From Caulobacteraceae bacterium (GTDB taxonomy: Bacteria > Pseudomonadota > Alphaproteobacteria > Caulobacterales > Caulobacteraceae), in contig CANMXH010000051.1 of NCBI GenBank assembly GCA_947501315.1, positions 1-12,894 on the forward strand: DNA of 12,894 nucleotides, read 5' to 3'. Of this stretch, positions 6,425-12,222 are shown piece after piece. Each line of letters begins with the position of its first letter. Position 1 is the stretch's first letter. The position numbers and the translations under genes are program-made. Under the pieces are notes generated by a model. That model saw only the letters and a list, made by a program, of their open reading frames with translations. It did not search any database and was not told where the DNA came from.

Positions 6425-6631
6425 CGGTCCCCGAAAAACAGCGACGCCCGACGGCGCCAAACCCACTGGTAGCAAGGATCGCGCCGGGGGCAGGCCCTGA
6501 CGCAGAACAGGCCGTATAACCCCTTCGACCCATCATGGGAAGGCGGTTCGTTACAGTGCGTTAACCGGAGCCGTAGTCGCTGGTAAATCCGTCCTGCCCG
6601 CTGAGATCACCGGCAGTGTTCGACAGTTTAC

Positions 6632-6648
6632 TTGCCCTGTTTGGGCAA
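6632..6648. repeat. Perfect hairpin TTGCCC-N5-GGGCAA
   Basis: Six perfectly paired bases around TGTTT. It lies about 190 nt upstream of ydbH and 210 nt upstream of the M23 start. No T-tract follows on either strand, so an operator or a 5'-UTR structure is likelier than a terminator. Confidence 0.4.
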
Positions 6649-6652
6649 TGAT

Positions 6653-6672
6653 TTGACTCACAGATGCGTCAA
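6653..6672. repeat. Dyad TTGAC-N10-GTCAA
   Basis: Perfect 5-bp half-sites with a 10-bp centre give a one-helical-turn spacing typical of dimeric repressor sites. The left half overlaps a GACTC (GANTC) methylation site at 6655-6659 and could also be a -35 hexamer (TTGACT). Confidence 0.35.
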
Positions 6673-6704
6673 CCTGTCCCGATCTGACCCAGCCAGCATT
6701 AGGG

Positions 6705-6720
6705 GTGGCGGATCCGCCAC
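6705..6720. repeat. Perfect 16-bp palindrome GTGGCGGATCCGCCAC
   Basis: Uninterrupted self-complementary 16-mer, 100 nt upstream of the ydbH start. With no loop it is better explained as a protein-binding site than as an RNA hairpin, though a cruciform or a short hairpin is possible. Confidence 0.5.
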
Positions 6721-6770
6721 TGGACTGTGCTTCATTCGACACGATTGTGCTGCTGAACGGGAGGATTCCT

Positions 6771-6812
6771 TTGCTCAACGGCCTTTCCACCGGCGTGTCT
6801 GTCCCGATATGA
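6771..6812 (+). CDS. Possible 13-codon leader peptide upstream of ydbH
   Basis: A TTG start placed 5 nt after GGGAGGA (6759-6765), the best Shine-Dalgarno match in this region, opens a 13-codon frame (MLNGLSTGVSVPI). Its TGA overlaps the ATG of a 3-codon frame (6809-6820), whose own TGA overlaps the ydbH ATG (TGATG). ydbH itself has no clear ribosome-binding site, so ribosomes could be delivered by this relay. No codon bias for one amino acid is seen, so it is not a classic attenuation peptide. It may be coincidence. Confidence 0.25.
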   Translation: MLNGLSTGVSVPI

Positions 6813-6819
6813 GCGCCTG

Positions 6820-9800
6820 ATGACCCGTGCGCCTGCTCCTGCCAGCCCTCCTGCGCGATCTGCACGCAGGCTTGGTCGCCGCTCCATTCTCCTTGTGGGT
6901 GCGGCTGTCGGTGTGCTGCTGGCCCTGACTGCCTTGCTCTACCTGAACCGGCGTGAGGCGGCGCGGCAGGTCCTGACCGGTTGGCTGGAACACCGGGGCA
7001 TCGAGGCCGACGCGCAGGTCGAGCGGCTGGAACTGGACGGCCTGGTGGCCAGCATCCGCATCGGTGACGCGGCCGACCCCGATGTGATCGTCGAACGGGT
7101 CGAGGTCGACTATGCGATCCGCGCGCCATGGTCGAGGGGAGGGCTCGCCCTGACGCCGACGCGCATCCGTCTGGTCCGCCCGGTGGTGCGCGCCAGCCTT
7201 CGTAACGGCAAGCTGAGCCTCGCTTCCCTTGACCCCCTGGTCGAGCGCTTCACCGGTCGTCCGCCGCGTCCCGACAGTCCTGGTCCGCTGGTCCTCGTCG
7301 AGAGCGCCCGCGTCCGGCTCGATACCGACTATGGTTCCACCAACATCTTCGGTGATGCCCGCATCGATGGCGGCAAGCTCATGCGCCTGGCCGCCCGGAT
7401 GCCCGCGACGCCCTTCAAGAGCGGTGACGTTGAGGCAGAAGGGTTGCAGGCCACAGTCGAACTGAGCACGGAGGGCAATCGCGTGGCTGTCCGACTTGCG
7501 GCTGTGGCCGATCGGGCGCGCCTGCCTGGCTTCCGGGGTGATGGTGCCCGCCTGACCCTGGCCGGCGACCTCCCCTATCCCGATCTCGAAGCCCGGCGGG
7601 GAGATGGCCGGGCAAGGTTCGAACTCCGCTTGGCCGCCGCCCGTCTTTTCGGCGGCGAGGTGTCGGCCCGGGATTTCGACGGGCAGATGACGTTGGCCGG
7701 CCAAATCACCGGCTGGATCGAGCGCTTCGGCATCGAGGGGATCTGCACGGGCGAGCTCCGCGCGGGCAGTATCGACGGCCCTTCTGCCTCGGCGAAGACA
7801 GTGCGCCTAGGTCTGACTGAGGCCCGGGCCCGGTTGGCATACGATACCACCGGCCTGAGCTGGGGACTGGGCGGGAGCACTGCGATCACGGCGGCCCGTG
7901 CCGTCGGGGGCGGACTGGACCTGGCCGGACTGACCCTGACCTCCAACCGACTGGTCGCGGGCGGGCGGGGATCTGCCGTAGAGGCGACGGCTCCCATCCT
8001 TCTGTCTGCAGGACGATTGATGCGGGGCGACCTGATCCTGACGGGTGTGCGAGGCGCGATCGATTTCGATCTGGCTTCCGATGATGGCCCACGTGTCAAA
8101 GCCCGGGGCGCGGTCCGGTCGGCGCGCGCCGCCTGGCCGCTTTTTGGGCCGCCATCCCGGGACGACGTGCCGGAACTCGCCGGCTTGAAGGGGGCCCTCT
8201 CGGCCTTCGCTGTCGATATACCCGGCTTCGACCTGAGCGCGGGACGGTCCGGGACGCGCCTGACCCTGACCCGTCCGGCGACGCTGCGTCCATTGAACGG
8301 CGGCATGCTCACCGTGAGCCCGGCCGGCACACCGGTCTTCCTGACGGTGCCCGGGCAGGTGGGCGGCGGTGCATTCTCGCTTTCGGCGACGCGGGGGCAG
8401 GGTTTGCCCGAAGCGGCCTTTGTCATTCCGGCCTGGCGGCAGACGCCGTCGGGCTTCATCGCCACGCTGGATGGCCGCGCCGCCCTGGATTTTGGCCTTG
8501 TCCGGCGGATCGTGCTTCAGACCCGTGGCGAACTGAGGTCTTCCGGCAGTCGCCTCGCCTATTTCGCCGACCGCTGTATTCCCATGACCGTCGGACGGCT
8601 GGAGCTGGATGAAAGCGATGTCGTCGATGTTGCCGGCGACATCTGCCCGGTCGGCCGTCCGCTGGTCAGCGTCGCAGATGGTCTCTGGCGGGCCGACGGC
8701 GGGCTACAACGCCTTGGTGCCTCGGCTCCCTTTCTCTCCCTGCACTTGAGCGAGGTCGAGGGTGGCTTCACCGCCGGCGGCCGTCCGGGAGGCTTGAGCA
8801 TGGAGGCTCGCATCACCCGGGCGACGGTCACCGACGCCACCTTACCGCCTCGCTTTAACCCCCTGACTGCGACCGGCTTCGCGCGTCTGGCGGATGCAGG
8901 CTGGACCGGCGACTTCGATCTGGTCCGGGGTGAGACTGTGCTGGGTCATCTGACCCTGGCCCATGATGGCTCCGACGGTGCGGGGGGACTGGTGATCGAA
9001 GTCCCGTCAATCGCCTTCGTCGAAGGCGGTCTCCAGCCCGCCGATCTCACCCCATTGGCCGGGTTCATCGGATCGCCGGCCACAGGGTCGGTCACCTTCG
9101 GTGGCCGCATCGACTGGCGGGCCGGGACGGAGGGGACTAGCTCAGGCCGTCTGACCATCCGGGGCCTCGACTTCATCAGCCCCGCCGGCCCGGTGAAGGG
9201 CCTGCGCGGAACTGTCGACTTCATCAACCTGAGCCCCCTGACCGCTGCTCCGGGGCAACGGCTGTCCGCTGCCGTCCTGGAATCGGCGGTCCCCCTGACG
9301 GGCATCGAACTGACGTTCGGGCTCGACAGGACGGCGGTGACCATAGGGGGCGGCGATCTCACCTTGGCCGGCGGTCGCATAAGCGTCGAGCCCTTCGCCG
9401 TCCCCCTGGACCCGAACCAGCCGATAACCGGCGTCATCGTGCTCGAAAATGTCCAGCTGGGTGAGGTCATCGCCGGCTCCGGCTTCGGCGACAAGGTCAA
9501 TCTCGACGCCGTGGTTTCGGGCCGCCTGCCTTTCACCGCCGACCGGGTGAACGGTGTCCGCATCGCCGGCGGCGAACTGGCGGCGGTCCGGCCCGGCCGC
9601 CTGTCCATAGCCCGCGAGGCCCTCAGTGGTCTGGAGGCCGGCGGTGGCGGAGAGTCGGTGCCACCCAATATGGTCCAGGATCTGGCCTACCAGGCCATGG
9701 AAAACCTCTCGTTCGACATCCTCTCGGCCGAGGTCAACAGTCTCGACGCGGGCCGTATCGGGGTATTGTTCCGCATTCGGGGCCGCCACGATCCTCCGGT

Positions 9801-9987
9801 GCGGCAGGAACTGCGCATACCCCTCTCGGAGTTCATCAGCCGTGAGTTCCTGAACCGGATTCTGCCCTTGCCGTCCGACACCGGGATCGATCTGACCCTG
9901 GACACCACCCTCAACCTGAACCAGTTGATCGGCGACCTGCTGGAGATGAACCGGGCCCGCAGAGGACAGCCTGCGGTCACGCCGTGA
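6820..9987 (+). CDS. ydbH: YdbH-family AsmA-like intermembrane lipid-transport protein
   Basis: A 1055-residue protein with a short basic cytoplasmic N-terminus, one anchor helix at about 23-42, and a very long periplasmic body made of alternating beta-strand repeats rich in Gly, Leu and Arg. This is the usual look of AsmA-like bridge proteins. The C-terminal fifth, including the GDLTLAGGRISVEPFAVPL and VIVLENVQLGEVI stretches and a final NRILPLPSDTGIDLTLDTTL segment, matches the YdbH C-terminal domain. In E. coli, YdbH with YnbE forms a bridge carrying phospholipid between inner and outer membranes, redundantly with TamB and YhdP. Assignment is secured by the next two genes being ynbE and ydbL in the same order as E. 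coli. It is longer than E. coli YdbH (about 880 residues). Isolated Cys residues in the middle (GICTGE; RCIPM; DICPVG) may form one disulfide. The start overlaps an upstream 3-codon frame. Confidence 0.9.
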   Translation: MTRAPAPASPPARSARRLGRRSILLVGAAVGVLLALTALLYLNRREAARQVLTGWLEHRGIEADAQVERLELDGLVASIRIGDAADPDVIVERVEVDYAIRAPWSRGGLALTPTRIRLVRPVVRASLRNGKLSLASLDPLVERFTGRPPRPDSPGPLVLVESARVRLDTDYGSTNIFGDARIDGGKLMRLAARMPATPFKSGDVEAEGLQATVELSTEGNRVAVRLAAVADRARLPGFRGDGARLTLAGDLPYPDLEARRGDGRARFELRLAAARLFGGEVSARDFDGQMTLAGQITGWIERFGIEGICTGELRAGSIDGPSASAKTVRLGLTEARARLAYDTTGLSWGLGGSTAITAARAVGGGLDLAGLTLTSNRLVAGGRGSAVEATAPILLSAGRLMRGDLILTGVRGAIDFDLASDDGPRVKARGAVRSARAAWPLFGPPSRDDVPELAGLKGALSAFAVDIPGFDLSAGRSGTRLTLTRPATLRPLNGGMLTVSPAGTPVFLTVPGQVGGGAFSLSATRGQGLPEAAFVIPAWRQTPSGFIATLDGRAALDFGLVRRIVLQTRGELRSSGSRLAYFADRCIPMTVGRLELDESDVVDVAGDICPVGRPLVSVADGLWRADGGLQRLGASAPFLSLHLSEVEGGFTAGGRPGGLSMEARITRATVTDATLPPRFNPLTATGFARLADAGWTGDFDLVRGETVLGHLTLAHDGSDGAGGLVIEVPSIAFVEGGLQPADLTPLAGFIGSPATGSVTFGGRIDWRAGTEGTSSGRLTIRGLDFISPAGPVKGLRGTVDFINLSPLTAAPGQRLSAAVLESAVPLTGIELTFGLDRTAVTIGGGDLTLAGGRISVEPFAVPLDPNQPITGVIVLENVQLGEVIAGSGFGDKVNLDAVVSGRLPFTADRVNGVRIAGGELAAVRPGRLSIAREALSGLEAGGGGESVPPNMVQDLAYQAMENLSFDILSAEVNSLDAGRIGVLFRIRGRHDPPVRQELRIPLSEFISREFLNRILPLPSDTGIDLTLDTTLNLNQLIGDLLEMNRARRGQPAVTP

Positions 9988-10003
9988 TCAGCCAATTTTC
10001 GTT

Positions 10004-10018
10004 GTTCAGAACCCGTTC
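10004..10018 (+). promoter_or_regulatory. Candidate LexA (SOS) box GTTC-N7-GTTC
   Basis: GTTC AGAACCC GTTC is an exact match to the direct-repeat LexA recognition pattern GTTC-N7-GTTC described for alphaproteobacteria such as Caulobacter and Rhizobium/Rhodobacter. It lies in the 82-bp gap between ydbH and ynbE, 52-66 nt before the ynbE ATG. That position would allow a damage-controlled internal promoter for ynbE-ydbL. Chance occurrence cannot be excluded: by base composition I would expect a fraction of one such match per window of this size. Confidence 0.35.
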
Positions 10019-10069
10019 ACGCTCCCGCGCGTTAGATCGCATCAGATTCAAGACCGGAGACCTACGCCC

Positions 10070-10270
10070 ATGACTCGGTCCAAGACCCGGACGCATACCG
10101 GCCTCGCCATGCTTGGCCTCATCGCCGCCTTGGGGATCGGGGCCTGCACGCCCACGGTCCGCCTGCAGGTCGATCCGATAACCATCTATGCGAAACTCGA
10201 TGCCGATGTCCGCGTGCGCCTCGACAAGGCGTTGCAGGACCTCCTGATCGAAAACCCCAACCTGTTCTGA
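10070..10270 (+). CDS. ynbE: YnbE-family outer-membrane lipoprotein
   Basis: A 66-residue lipoprotein. A basic start and hydrophobic stretch lead to the lipobox LGIGAC, with the lipidated Cys at residue 26, leaving a mature chain of about 41 residues that begins CTPTVRLQVDPITIYAKL. The order of an N-terminal Cys-Thr-Pro, a short beta-prone segment with PITI, an acidic-basic helix and a C-terminal Asn-Leu-Phe matches E. coli YnbE. There, YnbE multimers contact the C-terminus of YdbH by beta-strand pairing and hold the bridge at the outer membrane. Located 82 nt after ydbH and 17 nt before ydbL. GGAG lies about 9 nt upstream of the ATG. The gap before it holds a GATTC (GANTC) site at 10045 and the GTTC-N7-GTTC element. 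Confidence 0.9.
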   Translation: MTRSKTRTHTGLAMLGLIAALGIGACTPTVRLQVDPITIYAKLDADVRVRLDKALQDLLIENPNLF

Positions 10271-10287
10271 CGCGAAAGTTGCCCCAG

Positions 10288-10656
10288 ATGTCTTTCCGCA
10301 AATTCTTCGTCGTCGCTGCGGCCATTGCGGCTCTCGGTGTCGCCGCGGGCGCGGCCTTAGCCCAGACCGCCACCCAGAAGTCGATGATCGATGCCGCCAA
10401 GGTTCAGGGCACGGTCGGTGAACAGGCTGACGGCTACCTGGGCTTTCGCCTGCCGTCGGCCGACACAGCCCTGACCGAGGCTGTCCAGGTCACCAACGCC
10501 GCCCGTCGCGAGGCCTATGCTCGCAGCGCCCAGGCCGCCGGCGATGGCGCGACGACTGAAACCGCTGCCGCGCGGATGTTCCAGACGCAGCTTCTGTCCC
10601 GCATCAGCACTGGCCAGTGGTACCGCAACGCTGCGGGCCAGTGGGTCCAGCGCTGA
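10288..10656 (+). CDS. ydbL: YdbL-family (DUF1318) periplasmic protein
   Basis: A 122-residue secreted protein with a clear Sec signal peptide (MSFRKFFVVAAAIAALGVAA and on to ALA-Q, cleavage about residue 25). The mature part has the DUF1318 signature AKVQGTVGEQADGYLGF, a helical middle (ALTEAVQVTNAARREAYARS) and the closing TGQWYRNAAGQWVQR, which parallels the G-x-W end of E. coli YdbL. In E. coli, YdbL lies in the same operon and modulates the YdbH-YnbE interaction. The ATG at 10288 was chosen over a TTG at 10279, because it starts directly at the signal peptide. Its ribosome-binding site is weak (GAAAG), consistent with coupling to ynbE. Confidence 0.88.
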   Translation: MSFRKFFVVAAAIAALGVAAGAALAQTATQKSMIDAAKVQGTVGEQADGYLGFRLPSADTALTEAVQVTNAARREAYARSAQAAGDGATTETAAARMFQTQLLSRISTGQWYRNAAGQWVQR

Positions 10657-10670
10657 ATGGGACTCCTGTG

Positions 10671-10895
10671 ATGCTGAAGCTTCTCGTGTTCATTTGCGTC
10701 GGGGTGATCGCGACGGTCGCCGTCAGTTTCGCCTGGACTGCGATTGGCGGTGGGCCTCTTGGCCTGCATGGCCTGATCGCCCTGTCGCTCGGCGTGCTGG
10801 GTACTGTGGGGCTGACCTCGGCCTTGATGGCGCTCGCTTTCAAGTCCAGCCGCGAAGGCTGGGACGAGCGTCCCGACAATCCCGACAGGACTTGA
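10671..10895 (+). CDS. Small two-helix membrane protein
   Basis: A 74-residue protein with hydrophobic helices at about 3-24 and 32-54, separated by a short Gly-rich turn (GGGPLGLHG). The C-terminal tail is hydrophilic and acidic (SSREGWDERPDNPDRT). I do not recognise a family. It begins 14 nt after ydbL and ends 31 nt before kynA, so it is probably transcribed with the lipid-bridge genes. A role at the inner membrane with that system is possible but only inferred from position. An upstream in-frame GTG would overlap ydbL, so the ATG at 10671 is preferred. A GACTC site sits just before it. Confidence 0.7.
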   Translation: MLKLLVFICVGVIATVAVSFAWTAIGGGPLGLHGLIALSLGVLGTVGLTSALMALAFKSSREGWDERPDNPDRT

Positions 10896-10926
10896 GCCAC
10901 CGCTTCTGGCGCGCGATAGGTCGCGG

Positions 10927-11733
10927 ATGACAGACGCCTCAAAGCCCTCCGACATTACCTACGCCGGCTATCTGGCCCTCGACGAGCTGCTCGCCGCACA
11001 GCATCCGCTGTCGGACGAGCATGACGAGATGCTGTTCGTCATCATCCACCAGACCAAGGAGCTGTGGCTCAAACAGATCCTGCACGAGGTGACCCTGGCC
11101 CAGGCCCTGGTCCGCAGCGGTGATCTGGTGCCGGCCTATAAATGCCTCGCCCGGGTCAGCCGGATCCAGGCGGTGATGACCATGAGCTGGGACATCCTGG
11201 CCACGATGACGCCGGCTGACTACCTGCGCTTCCGCGGCGTGCTGGGCTCATCCTCCGGCTTTCAGAGCGACCAGTTCCGGCGGTTCGAATTCATGCTGGG
11301 GCTCAAGGACGACCGCTTCCTGCGCTTCCATGTCGAACGCCCCGACGCCCATGCGGCGCTGCAGGCCGCCCTGGCGGCACCCAGCCTCTATGATGACGCC
11401 CTCGCCCAGCTCGCGGCCGCCGGCCTGCCGGTGCCGGCCGAGGCCCTGAGCCGCGATGTCAGCTGCCCCTATGAGCCGTCAGAGGGCGTCGAGAACGCCT
11501 GGCTTGAGGTCTACCGCGACACCGCCCGCTGGTGGCCCCTCTACCAGCTGGCGGAAAAGCTGGTCGACCTCGACGACGCCCTGCTGACCTGGCGGCACAA
11601 GCATGTCGTCACGGTCGAGCGCATCATCGGCCGGCGTCGCGGCACCGGTGGCACCGAGGGCGTGGCCTATCTGACCGAGACCCTGCAGCGGCGCTGCTTC
11701 CCCGAGCTGTGGTCGCTGCGGACGAAGCTCTAG
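10927..11733 (+). CDS. kynA: Tryptophan 2,3-dioxygenase
   Basis: A 268-residue heme enzyme that opens the indole ring of L-tryptophan with O2 to give N-formylkynurenine, the first step of the kynurenine route; cytoplasmic homotetramer in this family. Counting against Xanthomonas TDO, all key residues are in place. His41 (FVIIHQTKELW) is the distal His and Phe37 lines the pocket. Tyr99 and Arg103 (DYLRFRGVLGSSSGFQS) bind the substrate carboxylate. His226 (TWRHKHV) is the axial heme ligand, and Thr240 in RGTGGTEGVAYL holds the amino group. The start has AGG about 8 nt upstream. The rest of the pathway (kynB, kynU) is not in the window. It sits 31 nt after the small membrane gene and is followed by a strong terminator shared with rplS. 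Confidence 0.95.
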   Translation: MTDASKPSDITYAGYLALDELLAAQHPLSDEHDEMLFVIIHQTKELWLKQILHEVTLAQALVRSGDLVPAYKCLARVSRIQAVMTMSWDILATMTPADYLRFRGVLGSSSGFQSDQFRRFEFMLGLKDDRFLRFHVERPDAHAALQAALAAPSLYDDALAQLAAAGLPVPAEALSRDVSCPYEPSEGVENAWLEVYRDTARWWPLYQLAEKLVDLDDALLTWRHKHVVTVERIIGRRRGTGGTEGVAYLTETLQRRCFPELWSLRTKL

Positions 11734-11736
11734 AGA

Positions 11737-11770
11737 ACAAAGGCCCCGGTCGCAGGACCGGGGCCTTTGT
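11737..11770. terminator. Bidirectional intrinsic terminator between kynA and rplS
   Basis: A perfect 15-bp stem, ACAAAGGCCCCGGTC / GACCGGGGCCTTTGT, with loop GCAG. It starts 4 nt after the kynA stop and lies 23 nt beyond the rplS stop on the other strand. The stem is GC-rich in the middle with A/T ends, giving TTTGT-rich 3' sides in both directions. Confidence 0.92.
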
Positions 11771-11792
11771 AATTTCAGCGAAAAGAAGCGGT

Positions 11793-12221
11793 TTATGCTT
11801 CGGTTTCGTCGGCCTTCTGGGCGGTGCCGGTTTCCGGGACCACGGCGCCCTTGACCGGGCGGATGGTCTGCTTTTCGGCGATCCGGGCCGATTTGCCGCG
11901 ACGGTCACGCAGGTAATAGAGCTTGGCGCGCCGGACGACGCCGCGACGCTTGACCTCGATGGCGTCGATGTTCGGCGACAGGATCGGGAAGACCCGCTCC
12001 ACGCCTTCGCCGAAGGAGATTTTGCGCACGGTGAAATTCTCGTTCACGCCGCCGCCGGCGCGGGCGATGCAGACGCCCTCGAAGGCCTGGATGCGTTCGC
12101 GCTCGCCTTCCTTGATCTTGACCATGACCCGCAGGGTGTCGCCGGGCTGGAAGTCGGGGATCGCGCGCGTGGCGATCAGGCGGGCTTTTTCTTCGGCTTC
12201 GATCGTCTGAAGGATGTTCAT
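11793..12221 (-). CDS. rplS: 50S ribosomal protein L19
   Basis: A 142-residue ribosomal protein at the 30S-50S interface of the large subunit. The core is unmistakable: FQPGDTLRVMVKIKEGERER, then IQAFEGVCIAR, NENFTVRKISFGEGVERVFP, and IEVKRRGVVRRAKLYYLRD. Compared with E. coli L19 (115 residues) it has a C-terminal extension of about 25 residues ending in an acidic tail (KADETEA), common in alphaproteobacteria. Start ATG lies one base after the trmD stop. The gene follows trmD as in the conserved rpsP-rimM-trmD-rplS operon and ends at the terminator shared with kynA. Confidence 0.97.
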   Translation of the reverse strand: MNILQTIEAEEKARLIATRAIPDFQPGDTLRVMVKIKEGERERIQAFEGVCIARAGGGVNENFTVRKISFGEGVERVFPILSPNIDAIEVKRRGVVRRAKLYYLRDRRGKSARIAEKQTIRPVKGAVVPETGTAQKADETEA

Positions 12222-12222
12222 T

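Larger units (their letters stand above)
6425..6819. promoter_or_regulatory. Divergent intergenic region between M23 peptidase and ydbH
   Basis: 395 bases with no convincing full-length gene and no tRNA. From left to right it holds a TTAC-N6-TTAACC motif (6551-6566), a hairpin TTGCCC-N5-GGGCAA (6632-6648), a dyad TTGAC-N10-GTCAA (6653-6672), a perfect 16-bp palindrome (6705-6720), and a GGGAGGA Shine-Dalgarno-like stretch (6759-6765) ahead of a tiny reading frame. Two GANTC sites (6655 and 6764, the CcrM methylation sequence of Caulobacterales) also lie here. Promoters for both neighbours must be in this stretch, but no -35/-10 pair could be called with confidence. Confidence 0.55.

Noticed and set aside
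6551..6566. CtrA-like site TTAC-N6-TTAACC upstream of the M23 gene
   Set aside because: The canonical form is TTAA-N7-TTAA(C). Here one half is mismatched and the spacing is one base short, so only a half-site is credible.
6632..6820. 62-codon plus-strand frame starting with TTG upstream of ydbH
   Set aside because: No ribosome-binding site, no family resemblance, and its start lies inside a perfect hairpin. Only its last three codons may matter, as an overlap with the ydbH start.
6775..7704. 309-codon minus-strand frame opposite the 5' part of ydbH
   Set aside because: Composition typical of an antisense frame in high-GC DNA (Gly/Gln/Arg-rich, no domain). ydbH on the plus strand is firmly supported.
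7575..8465. 296-codon minus-strand frame within ydbH
   Set aside because: Arg/Pro/Ser-rich low-complexity translation, an antisense shadow of the conserved gene.
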